From: Bacteroidales bacterium
Lineage (GTDB): Bacteria > Bacteroidota > Bacteroidia > Bacteroidales > Tenuifilaceae
Reading direction: 5' to 3'
Length of the DNA stretch: 57,805 nucleotides
NCBI GenBank assembly: GCA_016931855.1
Contig: JAFGDZ010000029.1
Span: forward strand, 1 to 57,805
The notes beneath the pieces are model-generated. The model was not told where the DNA came from. It did no database searches and saw only the letters and a list, made by a program, of their open reading frames with translations. Both the position numbers and the translations under genes were made by a program. Positions within the stretch are counted from its first letter, which is position 1. Every line of letters starts with the position of its first letter. Positions 36,599 to 45,476 of the stretch are shown in pieces.

Positions 36599-39100
36599 AT
36601 GCTAAAACAAAGAATATACATAACGCTACTAATCCTTTGCATTACAAGCACAACAGCATTTTCACAAAATGTGGCAAAGGATTATCAAAACAGAATAGAT
36701 AGCTTAGAAAGTGCTCTAAAAAAAGCGAAAAAGGAAGAGACCGCAAGAATTCTTTTACAAATAGCCAAGAACTACTTATCCCTTGCCGACTACAACGAGG
36801 AAACACCCCTTGACACATACAACAAAGCCATTGTATATACCGATAATGGTTTTAACGCAGCATCGGGAGCCGAGAGTAACTTTTACAAAGGGTATGCGCT
36901 ATACTTAAAGGGGCAAGCGCTTGGAATTATCTCCGAGATTGCCGAAAGTCCAGAGTCGCTCGACGAATCAATAGAGGTACTCAACCAGTCTATCAACTTT
37001 TTATCAAAAACCGACAGCATTGCCGAACTAGTAGAGAGCTACAACAAGCTAATTGTTGCGCATCAGTATAAAAATGAATACGACAAGGCCATTGAAATAG
37101 CCAACAAAGCGCTCTCCTTGGATATCGAGTTGTCCAAAAGACCTAGCGTTATTTGCGACATTTACTATTTAAAGGGGATGACCTACGTTTACCAGAACGA
37201 CTACACCAAATCCATTGAGTCGCTCCTAAAACTTAAGGAATACGCTGCTGCGCATAAAGACACTACCTATATATCGCGAGGCCTTAATACACTAGGCTAC
37301 ATTGAGTTCTACAGAGGAAACTACTCCCAATCGCTAGAGTACTTTGTTGAAGCGCTAAAAATTAGCGAGAGACTAAAGCACTCGCCCATTGAGTCGGTGC
37401 GCAACACAGCCGCAAACGAAGCCGCCATACGCAAAGTAAACATTGGCGGTATTTTAAAGGAGCTAAAGCAGCTTGACGAGGCGCTACGGTACTACAACGA
37501 GGCACTAGCGTACCACCAGCAAACACCCGACAGGCATGAATCCAAGGAAGCATCGGCACAAATATTCAACAACATCGGCGTGCTGTTTGAGGAGAAGAAG
37601 GATTTTGAGAAGGCCGAATCGTACTACAAGCAATCGCTTAAGCTAAAGCAGGAGCTTAACGATACAACAGGAATTGTATCCAATCTAATAAACTTGGGTA
37701 GCGTTTACACGGCCAACAAAGAGCTATCGGCTGCACTGCGCTCGTACCACGAAGCGCTACGCATTTGCCGCCGACTGGACGACAAGCGCCGAATTGCCCT
37801 TATCACCAACAACATTGGCGATGTTTACTCCCTACAGAACAGGAACGAGGAGGCCTTGGGGTATTACTACTCAAGCCTAGAGCAGTCGCAAAGCATTGGC
37901 TTAAAAGAGATAATTAAGCTCAACTACGAGGGCATATCAAAATCGTATGAAAAACTGGGTAAATTCGATAAAGCGCTATCCTACTACAAAGAGTTTGGCA
38001 ACGTTAAGGACTCCCTACTTAACGAAGGGAACCTAGAGGCCATTGCCGAAATTCAAACCAAGTACGAAACGGAGAAAAAAGAGCAGCAGCTACAAATACT
38101 AACTAAGGATCAGGCGCTTAAAGATGAAACAATAAAGCGCAACAGGGTTGAGAAGCTGGCAATGGGAATTGGAATTACCCTTGTGCTCTTCTTTGCAGCC
38201 TTTGTTGTGATTCAGCTGCAGGAGAAGAAACGCAAAAACACACTTCTTGCCGAGCAAAACGCTGAGATACAAATGCAAAAGGAGGAGATTGAAACTCAAC
38301 GCGATGAGATTCTGGGTCAGCGCGACCTTCTTGCTAAGCAGAAACAGGAAATTACCGATAGCATTTACTACGCACGACGAATACAAACGGCCATTTTGCC
38401 TTCGGATTTGCTTGTGCAGGATATCCTTCCAAACAGCTTTATACTGTTTAAACCACGCGATATTGTAAGTGGCGACTTTTACTGGATGACAAAACGCGAC
38501 AATAAGGCCATTGTAGTTTGTGCCGATTGTACCGGACACGGCGTACCCGGCGCATTTATGAGTATGCTTGGCGTTGCCTTCCTTAACGAAATTGTTGCAA
38601 ACATACAGGATCTAAAGGCCAATATCATACTAAACAACCTTAGAGAGTTTGTTAAAACAACGCTGGACCAAACGGGTAAAAAGGATGAGGCTAAGGATGG
38701 CATGGATATCGCCCTTTGCATTATAGAAAAGGGTACACAAACCATACAATACGCAGGAGCTTACAATCCGCTGTTATACTTCCGCAACGGGGAGCTAATA
38801 GAGCTAAAAGCCGATAAAATGCCTATTGGAATCCACATTAAGGATCAGGAACCCTTCACAAACAATGTTATTGAGTACCAACGTGGCGACACCTTCTACA
38901 TCTTTTCCGATGGTTATGTGAGCCAGTTTGGTGGAGGCGATGGCAAAAAGTTCATGTCGAAACCATTCAAAAACTTACTGGCAACCATTCAAGACAAGCA
39001 AATGGACGAACAGCTGCAGGTTCTTGACCAAGCCCTTGTTGAATGGCAAGGCGAGTTTGAGCAGGTTGACGACATTAGCATTATTGGTTTCCGACTATAA
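36599..39100 (+). CDS. TPR-repeat protein with SpoIIE-type PP2C phosphatase domain
   Basis: 833 aa. Signal peptide (1-22). TPR units from about 60 to 500, one transmembrane helix at about 522-541, a coiled coil (QMQKEEIETQRDEILGQRDL) and a cytoplasmic PP2C/SpoIIE phosphatase domain (about 598-833). Metal-binding aspartates are Asp626 in VSGDFYW and Asp643 in CADCTGHGVPGAFMS, with DGMDIALCII and YIFSDGYVSQFGG also present. Such proteins dephosphorylate serine or threonine, often of anti-anti-sigma partners, in response to the extracytoplasmic TPR part. The partner is not in this window. Confidence 0.92.
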   Translation: MLKQRIYITLLILCITSTTAFSQNVAKDYQNRIDSLESALKKAKKEETARILLQIAKNYLSLADYNEETPLDTYNKAIVYTDNGFNAASGAESNFYKGYALYLKGQALGIISEIAESPESLDESIEVLNQSINFLSKTDSIAELVESYNKLIVAHQYKNEYDKAIEIANKALSLDIELSKRPSVICDIYYLKGMTYVYQNDYTKSIESLLKLKEYAAAHKDTTYISRGLNTLGYIEFYRGNYSQSLEYFVEALKISERLKHSPIESVRNTAANEAAIRKVNIGGILKELKQLDEALRYYNEALAYHQQTPDRHESKEASAQIFNNIGVLFEEKKDFEKAESYYKQSLKLKQELNDTTGIVSNLINLGSVYTANKELSAALRSYHEALRICRRLDDKRRIALITNNIGDVYSLQNRNEEALGYYYSSLEQSQSIGLKEIIKLNYEGISKSYEKLGKFDKALSYYKEFGNVKDSLLNEGNLEAIAEIQTKYETEKKEQQLQILTKDQALKDETIKRNRVEKLAMGIGITLVLFFAAFVVIQLQEKKRKNTLLAEQNAEIQMQKEEIETQRDEILGQRDLLAKQKQEITDSIYYARRIQTAILPSDLLVQDILPNSFILFKPRDIVSGDFYWMTKRDNKAIVVCADCTGHGVPGAFMSMLGVAFLNEIVANIQDLKANIILNNLREFVKTTLDQTGKKDEAKDGMDIALCIIEKGTQTIQYAGAYNPLLYFRNGELIELKADKMPIGIHIKDQEPFTNNVIEYQRGDTFYIFSDGYVSQFGGGDGKKFMSKPFKNLLATIQDKQMDEQLQVLDQALVEWQGEFEQVDDISIIGFRL

Positions 39101-39113
39101 ACAAGCAAAAACT

Positions 39114-41972
39114 ATGAGCAGACTCACGCTGCTTGCATCGCTTTTTGTGCTGACAACATTTTTTACTGCCCCTGCACAAAACGGGACAAGCGAACTATTA
39201 TTAGCAAAGGAACTAATATCCGAAGATCCTCCAAGAGCCATTGCTATTGCCCAAAAGGCGTTATCCAGCGCAGCAACCTCCCCTACCTCCAGAATAACGG
39301 CATTTACCATAATTGCCGAAGCAGCCTTTATAACAAATCAAAAGCAAATAGCATTAGCCGCCATTGACTCTGCAAACCACCGGGCAAAACACATGCAACA
39401 CACAGGCTTACCCGCTATTATTGAACGGGTTAACATACGAAGCCTACTAATTTACAATAAGCCCAACGAGGCTTTTAAGCTGATAGATAAAAGGGTAACC
39501 GATTACAAGAAATCGAAAAACACTACCCCCGAAAGCATACAGTTCTTACTCTTTGCAGGTGATGTTTACCGACAAGCAGGAATAGCCAACCAGTCCATAG
39601 AGCTAAAAAGAGCAGCGCTTGAGATGGCTTTAAAAGCCAATAACGACACTCTAAGAACTGAGGCTCTACTAAGCCTTGGAAGCACCTACTGGACCTTTAG
39701 CCTACTTAAGGATGCTCTAGCCCAATACAGTAAGGGATACAATCAGGCAAAAGCCAGCAACGACACCCTGCGCCTGCTAGTATCACTAAGAAATATTGGA
39801 CTTACCTACAGGGATATTGGAAACTTTGACTCATCGAGCTACGCATTACAAACCGCTCTGGCTTTGGCTCAAAAAACAAAATCGGAGAGAATTGAAGCTG
39901 AAATTCGCAACATACTTGGAGGACTCTACCTGAAATTTAACCGTTACAACCAGGCAATTGCTGAGTTTGAATCATCGCTTAGAATAAGAGAGAAGCTTAA
40001 GCACCTTGACTCCCAAGCCGACCTACTCGATAATTTAGGAAGAGCGTACAAACACCAAGGGAACTACAACCAAGCTCTTGAGAATCTTGAAAAAGCCCTA
40101 CGCCTACGCGAAGAAATTCTTGACGAACAGGCAAAGGCATCAACCCTTAACGAAGCAGGTAATATATATGCCGAAAAAGGAGAACTAGCCGAAGCGCTCC
40201 GCCGATACCTTATGGCTCTTAAAATTAGGCAGGAACTAGAGCTGAAGCCCGATATAGCCAAGTCGCTAATAAACATAGGCATTACATACCGCAAGTTAGG
40301 CGCAAGCGATAGGGCAATTGACTATTTTGCTAATGCGCACAAAATTCTGTTGCAAAGTAACGACCCTATTGAAATTGCCTACGTGCTGCTAAACCTAGGC
40401 AATAGCTACTTAGACACCAAGAGCTACGGCAAGGCTATTGAAGCCTACCAAAAAGCAGCCACTGAGCGACAAAAAGCTGGCGACCTGCCCGGCTTAGCCA
40501 AAGTGCTGGTAAACCAAGCCCAAGCGTACAGGCTACAAAACAACCAACAAGCAGGAATTGAGGTTCTAAAAAAAGCCCAATCCATTGCTATACAAATAAA
40601 AAGCGAAGCAATACTTGCGGAGGTTCTTAACGAGACAGGAAACATTTACCAATCGCAAGGGAATGTAAACAATGCACTAAAATCGTTTGCAGAATCGGAA
40701 AAGCACTACGCCAATGCCGGAATGCAAAGCGGCGTGGCCTTATGCCTAAGAAAACAAGGGGAAATACTAGCGCAAACAGGCTCAAAGCACGATGCCGAAA
40801 ACATGCTTAAGCGCTCCTTGCAAATTGGGGAACAAATAAAAAGCGCCCCTGTTAGGCAGTACGCGTTATATGCACTTTACACATTCTATAACAACATTGC
40901 CAATGCAGACCAAGCACTTAAGTATTTCAGAAACTACTCTGCACTAAAGGATAGCCTAAGCAGCATTGAACAACTTGAGAAAACATTTGAGGCTAGATAT
41001 GTTGCAGAGCTAGACACTAAACGCACTGAGATTAAAATAATTGAGGATGAGGTTGAGTCGCTCCAAAAAGAATCTGAGCTAAAGGAGCTTCAGCTTGAAA
41101 GACAACGCATTTTCCGACTACTACTTATTATTATCATCGTTCTTGGTGCAGCAATGCTAACAACACTGCTTTTTGCCTACAGGCAGAAACGTAAAAACAA
41201 TAATGCTCTTAGCGAGAAGCTCACAATAATTAACGAAACTAACGACAGGTTAAGAGAATCGGAGCAGCAGCTAAGACTTATGGTTCAAACACGCGACAAG
41301 CTATTCTCCATTATTGCGCACGATTTAAAGAATCCGTTTAATGCTCTTGTGGGGCTAACCGAGCTGCTTTCTATACAGTCGGCAGAACTAGAACGGGAGG
41401 AAATTAAGGAGTATAGCAACCTAATACACCACTCTGCAAATAAAGTGCTAACACTTCTTGAGAACCTACTTCAATGGGCACGGAGCCAAACAGGAAAGCT
41501 AAACGTTAATCCCACGCTGCTCAATCTAAAAGAGATAACAAATGAGTGCATAGAGTTTGCCGCACTTAATGCAAATAGCAAAGAGGTAACTCTTTCTCAA
41601 AGCATAAATAACAATACTTTTGTTTATGCCGATAAAGATACGCTAGCCACTGTTATTCGGAATTTACTTTCCAATGCCATAAAGTTTACTCCAAAAGGAG
41701 GGCTTGTTAGCCTACAAGCCATTAGCACAGCCAATGCTGTAACAATAAACATAACCGACACAGGAGTTGGCATTGCGCAAGAGAACCTGGATAAGCTATT
41801 CAGAATAGACAAGAGCTACACTACCGAAGGAACAGAGAAAGAATCGGGAACAGGGTTAGGGTTGATTATTTGCAAGGAGTTTATTGAGCGTAACGCAGGA
41901 ACAATAAGCGTTAGCAGCAAGTTAGAACAAGGAACAACATTTACCATAACATTACCAAGCAAAGAGCAATGA
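39114..41972 (+). CDS. large TPR-repeat sensor histidine kinase
   Basis: 952 aa from ATG 39114, 13 nt after the phosphatase stop. An earlier in-frame start at 38928 is rejected because it lies inside the phosphatase gene and lacks a signal peptide; MSRLTLLASLFVLTTFFTAP is one. About twelve TPR units (residues 100-600), a transmembrane helix at about 665-686 (LLLIIIIVLGAAMLTTLLF), then the kinase core with His736 in SIIAHDLKNPFNALVGL, N-box NLLSNAIKFTP and ESGTGLGLIICKEF. It is a paralogue of the 34186 kinase. Its stop overlaps the xseB start (ATGA), so the two are translationally coupled. Confidence 0.92.
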   Translation: MSRLTLLASLFVLTTFFTAPAQNGTSELLLAKELISEDPPRAIAIAQKALSSAATSPTSRITAFTIIAEAAFITNQKQIALAAIDSANHRAKHMQHTGLPAIIERVNIRSLLIYNKPNEAFKLIDKRVTDYKKSKNTTPESIQFLLFAGDVYRQAGIANQSIELKRAALEMALKANNDTLRTEALLSLGSTYWTFSLLKDALAQYSKGYNQAKASNDTLRLLVSLRNIGLTYRDIGNFDSSSYALQTALALAQKTKSERIEAEIRNILGGLYLKFNRYNQAIAEFESSLRIREKLKHLDSQADLLDNLGRAYKHQGNYNQALENLEKALRLREEILDEQAKASTLNEAGNIYAEKGELAEALRRYLMALKIRQELELKPDIAKSLINIGITYRKLGASDRAIDYFANAHKILLQSNDPIEIAYVLLNLGNSYLDTKSYGKAIEAYQKAATERQKAGDLPGLAKVLVNQAQAYRLQNNQQAGIEVLKKAQSIAIQIKSEAILAEVLNETGNIYQSQGNVNNALKSFAESEKHYANAGMQSGVALCLRKQGEILAQTGSKHDAENMLKRSLQIGEQIKSAPVRQYALYALYTFYNNIANADQALKYFRNYSALKDSLSSIEQLEKTFEARYVAELDTKRTEIKIIEDEVESLQKESELKELQLERQRIFRLLLIIIIVLGAAMLTTLLFAYRQKRKNNNALSEKLTIINETNDRLRESEQQLRLMVQTRDKLFSIIAHDLKNPFNALVGLTELLSIQSAELEREEIKEYSNLIHHSANKVLTLLENLLQWARSQTGKLNVNPTLLNLKEITNECIEFAALNANSKEVTLSQSINNNTFVYADKDTLATVIRNLLSNAIKFTPKGGLVSLQAISTANAVTINITDTGVGIAQENLDKLFRIDKSYTTEGTEKESGTGLGLIICKEFIERNAGTISVSSKLEQGTTFTITLPSKEQ

Positions 41973-42172
41973 GTAAAAAAGCGTTAACCTACAACGAGGC
42001 GTTGGCCGAGATAGAGGCCATTATAGAAAGAATTGAAGGCGATGAGCTTGACGTAGATGAGCTAACAAAAGATGTTAAGCGCGTGGCAGAGCTCCTTAAA
42101 ATATGCAAGCTAAAATTGCGTAACACCGAGGAGGAAGTACAAAAAATACTAAAGGAATTTGATGAGGAATAA
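41969..42172 (+). CDS. xseB: exodeoxyribonuclease VII small subunit
   Basis: 67 aa, typical XseB: YNEALAEIEAIIERIEGDEL and DELTKDVKRVAELLKICKLK, an all-helical hairpin that decorates XseA. Starts within the stop codon of the kinase gene (4-nt ATGA overlap). Terminator directly downstream. Confidence 0.94.
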   Translation: MSKKALTYNEALAEIEAIIERIEGDELDVDELTKDVKRVAELLKICKLKLRNTEEEVQKILKEFDEE

Positions 42173-42206
42173 AAAAGGGGCTCGCTAAGCGAGCCCCTTC
42201 CTTTTA
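42173..42206. terminator. bidirectional terminator between xseB and aspartase
   Basis: GGGGCTCGC and GCGAGCCCC flank the 3-nt loop TAA, with A- and T-rich flanks on both sides, between two converging genes. Confidence 0.93.
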
Positions 42207-44066
42207 CTAGAACTTCATTTTTCTAGGTTTAATCATATTCTCGGGAGCAAGAATTAAATCAAGCTGCTCCTTGGTAAGTAACTTCTTCTCAAGAACTAAG
42301 TCGTAAACGCTTCTGTTGTTAATCAGAGCATCCTTAGCTAGTTCGGTAGAAGTTTCGTATCCTAAAACTGGGTTAAGCGCAGTAACCAAACCAATGCTGT
42401 TGTGAACAAGGTCAAGGCAGTGCTGCTCATTAGCAGTAATACCATCAATACAACGATACTTAAGGGTGTTCATACCATTCTTAAGCATCTCTATTGACTC
42501 AAATATACTGTGTACAATAACTGGCTCAAACACGTTAAGCTCAAGCTGTCCGCCTTCAGCAGCCATGGTTACGGTTAAATCGTTACCAATAACCTTAAAT
42601 GCAATTTGGTTAACCACCTCAGGAATAACAGGGTTTACCTTACCTGGCATAATTGAAGAGCCTGGCTGCATTGGAGGCAGATTAATCTCGTTAAGACCAG
42701 TACGAGGACCAGAAGAAAGCAAACGAAGGTCGTTACAAATTTTAGAAAGCTTAACGGCCAAACGCTTAACTGCCGACGAGTATATTACAAAAGCACCAGT
42801 ATCTTGAGTTGCCTCAACAAGGTTTGATGCTAGAACAATATCCATACCGGTTATACGGCGCAAGTGGTTTACAACCTTTGCAGAGTATTCTGGCTCAGAG
42901 TTAATACCAGTACCAATGGCCGTTGCACCCATGTTAACCTCTAGGAACAGGCGGGCATTCTGGTTAAGGCGCTCAATCTCCTCCCTAAGAGTAACCGCAT
43001 ACGCTTCAAACGCTTGGCCTAAGGTCATAGGCACGGCATCCTGAAGCTGGGTGCGCCCCATTTTAATAACGTGAGAGAACTCTTTAGCCTTTTTATCGAA
43101 CGATACAATTAGGCTTTCCAAAACCTCTACCAGCTTCTTATTGCTGTTTATAAGAGCTATCTTAACCGCAGTTGGGTAAGCATCGTTTGTTGATTGAGAA
43201 AGGTTTACATGGTTATTGGGATGGCAATACTGGTACTCCCCTTTCTCATGTCCCAAAATTTCAAGAGCACGGTTAGCAATAACCTCATTGGCATTCATGT
43301 TAGTTGATGTACCCGCACCACCCTGAATTGTATCAACAATAAAATGGTTATGAAACTTACCGTTCTTAATTTCATTACAAGCAGCAACAATAGCATCGCG
43401 AATTGGCTTCTCAAAAAGATCTAGCTCAAAGTTAGCCTCAGCAGCAGCTTCCTTAACCATTGCCAACCCGTCTATAAGCGAAGGAAAGAAGTTAAGGGTT
43501 ACACCAGAGATGTTAAAGTTTTCGATACCACGAAGGGTTTGAACCCCGTAGTAACTCTCAAAAGGAACATCCCTATCGCCTAAAAGGTCGTGCTCCCGGC
43601 GTGTGCGGCCAGATTCGTACTGGGCAGCAGGGTTAATCATCCTAGAGTTAGCATGGCGCATACGGCGCGAGATAACCCTAGCAATGTTTGAGAATATTTT
43701 AAGCGTAGTTGCTGCATTAACAGCAAAGAACTCTTTGCTAACAGAGTAAACAGTTGTAGCCACAAGCGCCCTAGCTGAAGTTGAGTGGGGCGAATCATTA
43801 GCCCACGATCCCTCTCCCAAGAAATCGCCCTTACCAAAATGGGTAAGCTTTAATTCTACGCCATATGCACTACTCTTGAATAGCTCCACTTCTCCATCAT
43901 AAATAATGAAGATATCCTCGCGGGGACCATTCTCTCTGAATAGTAACTCGTTTGGCTTGTATGTTTTTTCCTTAACACTCTTTACAAGGAGCTGAAACTC
44001 ATCTGCATTTAATCCTCTAAAAAGTTCAATCTTCTCAAGGAATGCTAAAACATTTTCATTAACCAT
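42207..44066 (-). CDS. aspA: aspartate ammonia-lyase with N-terminal cyclic-nucleotide-binding-type domain
   Basis: 619 aa from ATG 44066, which follows GGAGG by 6 nt; the longer frame to 44144 overlaps the promoter -7 box. Residues 1-135 are a CRP-type sensor fold (FRGLNADEFQLLVKS, IIYDGEVELFK, GDFLGEGSW). The phosphate-binding cassette keeps Glu85, but the usual Arg is His94 (SPHSTSARA), so ordinary cAMP binding is doubtful. Residues 155-619 are a complete aspartase: GRTQLQDAVPMTLGQ (the Q form, not the fumarase H form) and GSSIMPGKVNPV. It deaminates aspartate to fumarate. The fusion suggests allosteric control. Confidence 0.93.
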   Translation of the reverse strand: MVNENVLAFLEKIELFRGLNADEFQLLVKSVKEKTYKPNELLFRENGPREDIFIIYDGEVELFKSSAYGVELKLTHFGKGDFLGEGSWANDSPHSTSARALVATTVYSVSKEFFAVNAATTLKIFSNIARVISRRMRHANSRMINPAAQYESGRTRREHDLLGDRDVPFESYYGVQTLRGIENFNISGVTLNFFPSLIDGLAMVKEAAAEANFELDLFEKPIRDAIVAACNEIKNGKFHNHFIVDTIQGGAGTSTNMNANEVIANRALEILGHEKGEYQYCHPNNHVNLSQSTNDAYPTAVKIALINSNKKLVEVLESLIVSFDKKAKEFSHVIKMGRTQLQDAVPMTLGQAFEAYAVTLREEIERLNQNARLFLEVNMGATAIGTGINSEPEYSAKVVNHLRRITGMDIVLASNLVEATQDTGAFVIYSSAVKRLAVKLSKICNDLRLLSSGPRTGLNEINLPPMQPGSSIMPGKVNPVIPEVVNQIAFKVIGNDLTVTMAAEGGQLELNVFEPVIVHSIFESIEMLKNGMNTLKYRCIDGITANEQHCLDLVHNSIGLVTALNPVLGYETSTELAKDALINNRSVYDLVLEKKLLTKEQLDLILAPENMIKPRKMKF

Positions 44067-44141
44067 TTCTTTCCTCCTAATTATTTTAAGTAGGCGCTTA
44101 GCCTGAATAACATTATACCAAATTAACTTTTGATAGTTATG

Positions 44142-44149
44142 CAAAAGTA
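44142..44149 (-). promoter_or_regulatory. -7 box for the aspartase gene
   Basis: TACTTTTG on the minus strand matches TAnnTTTG about 76 nt before the start at 44066 and excludes the longer reading from 44144. No -33 TTG was found. Confidence 0.5.
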
Positions 44150-44212
44150 TGTAAGCAAAGTTACTTTAATGTGGCTAAATAGCATGGCAAAAGATATTAT
44201 AAAGCATAAAAG

Positions 44213-44241
44213 AAAGGCTAACCAGTTACTGGTCAGCCTTT
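44213..44241 (-). terminator. terminator after the trypsin-fold gene
   Basis: AAAGGCTaACCAG pairs with CTGGTcAGCCTTT (one mismatch) around a 3-nt loop, followed on the minus strand by CTTTTATG. Confidence 0.75.
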
Positions 44242-44264
44242 ACTAGCAAAATAAACAACAAACC

Positions 44265-45113
44265 CTACGAAAGCGTTACATCAACCTCCTTCACCAGTGA
44301 AGATTGATATATATATGCAGATTCAGTGGATTTCTCATTGAAATAGGTCAAAATATGATCGAGCATAACCGCTTGCGAGTTAGACGAAACGGTGTAACGG
44401 TAAATATTTGAAGCCAAATGCTTAAGCTGATTTTGGTTAGCCACAAGAACTTGTATTGGATCAATATCGCCAAAGCGAACCACGCCCTCAACCCTTTTAA
44501 GCTCGTCAAGATTAGTGTTAACAATATCCATTAGCTGGTTGAAAGCCTTGGATACATTATTTGTACGACGCGAAACAATGCCAATTACCTCCATGGTTAA
44601 TGGGTTAATAATCGGAGAACCGCTATTTCCAAAGCTGGTTTGCCCATCGAACTCAAGGAAACGGATACCTTCGGAATTGGTATGATACGATGAAATAATG
44701 GCCGATTTTAGCGAAAGATTACGCGTACCGTAACCAAACGACAGGAATGCTACACTAGACCCAATGGGAAAGTTACGCTGCGAGCTAAGTCTTAGCGAAG
44801 GAATGCTTTCAAAATCGGGAAAATCGATATTAAAAACGGCATAATCGGCGTTGTTGTTGGAAATTCCTATTTTTAGATCCTTCACAAACTCGGCGTAAGG
44901 AATACGCATTGAGGCTACTACCGTATTAGCATCGTCGCCAACAAAAGTAATATCAACTTTCTTAGCCTTGGTTACATAAAAGGCCTGCTCACTTGTAATT
45001 AAGCAACCATTTACCTTAAATCCAGTTAAGCTATCAATTGAAACGCCGCGCTCATTCAAAAAGTTGAGAGAGCAAACCGATGCGTGGCAAAACTTCCAAA
45101 CTTGGCTTAGCAT
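44265..45113 (-). CDS. trypsin-fold protein lacking the catalytic histidine
   Basis: 282 aa, no signal peptide. Residues 10-185 follow the double beta-barrel of S1 proteases: GFKVNGCLITSEQAFYV (where LTNxHVV is expected), NADYAVFNID with Asp90 at the catalytic Asp position, and SFGNSGSPIINP with Ser164 as the nucleophile. The catalytic His is missing; the aligned residues are QAFY. Residues 190-282 are a helical tail of unknown nature. It may be an inactive binding protein or a protease with altered chemistry. It follows a 41-codon membrane protein gene in the same transcript and is divergent from a STAND NTPase. Confidence 0.72.
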   Translation of the reverse strand: MLSQVWKFCHASVCSLNFLNERGVSIDSLTGFKVNGCLITSEQAFYVTKAKKVDITFVGDDANTVVASMRIPYAEFVKDLKIGISNNNADYAVFNIDFPDFESIPSLRLSSQRNFPIGSSVAFLSFGYGTRNLSLKSAIISSYHTNSEGIRFLEFDGQTSFGNSGSPIINPLTMEVIGIVSRRTNNVSKAFNQLMDIVNTNLDELKRVEGVVRFGDIDPIQVLVANQNQLKHLASNIYRYTVSSNSQAVMLDHILTYFNEKSTESAYIYQSSLVKEVDVTLS

Positions 45114-45147
45114 ATGCGGTAGATTTTGGGGTTAGCAAAGAGGTTAG

Positions 45148-45273
45148 TTAAAAGTTTTTAAGAACAGTAAAAAGAAAGATTACCGTGATAATAAAAAAGA
45201 CTACAAACACACCGTAATCAGCACTCGCACGAGTAATAAGGCTTTCCTTAAAAATTGCTACAAACTTTTTCAT
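45148..45273 (-). CDS. 41-residue single-span membrane protein
   Basis: ATG at 45273, chosen because a full promoter lies just upstream at 45337-45366; the longer frame to 45366 would start inside that promoter. The sequence is a basic N-terminus (MKKFVAIFKESLITRASADY) followed by one strongly hydrophobic helix (GVFVVFFIITVIFLFTVLKN). It is likely an inner-membrane protein, 34 nt upstream of the trypsin-fold gene and probably co-transcribed with it. No family is recognised. Confidence 0.62.
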   Translation of the reverse strand: MKKFVAIFKESLITRASADYGVFVVFFIITVIFLFTVLKNF

Positions 45274-45336
45274 AACCGATAATTTTCTGCATTTATACTT
45301 TATTTCACCGCAAACTCGGGGGTCATTTGCTTGGGT

Positions 45337-45366
45337 CAAAAATAGAGCGACTCTAACACACAACAA
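45337..45366 (-). promoter_or_regulatory. promoter for the small membrane protein / trypsin-fold operon
   Basis: Minus strand: TTG (45366 to 45364), 19 nt, TATTTTTG (45344 to 45337), a full match to the -33/-7 consensus. Transcription would start about 57 nt before the start codon at 45273. Confidence 0.7.
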
Positions 45367-45421
45367 GGGGTCAAATCAGTCAATATTTTTTCGTAGTGTT
45401 ATGAATTCGGTTTTTTCTTAA

Positions 45422-45429
45422 TACATTTG
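45422..45429 (+). promoter_or_regulatory. -7 box for the STAND NTPase gene
   Basis: TACATTTG matches TAnnTTTG, 47 nt before the GTG start. The -33 element (GTT at 45398-45400, 21 nt upstream) is poor. Confidence 0.5.
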
Positions 45430-45476
45430 CCCAACAACCAGTAAACAAGCCACTTTCAAATTAAAAAGACCTAGCT

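Noticed and set aside
38928-39113. 62-residue N-terminal extension of the large kinase
   Set aside because: It overlaps the end of the phosphatase gene; a proper signal peptide begins at 39114.
44067-44144. 26-residue extension of the aspartase fusion
   Set aside because: It would begin inside the -7 box; a good GGAGG site precedes the ATG at 44066.
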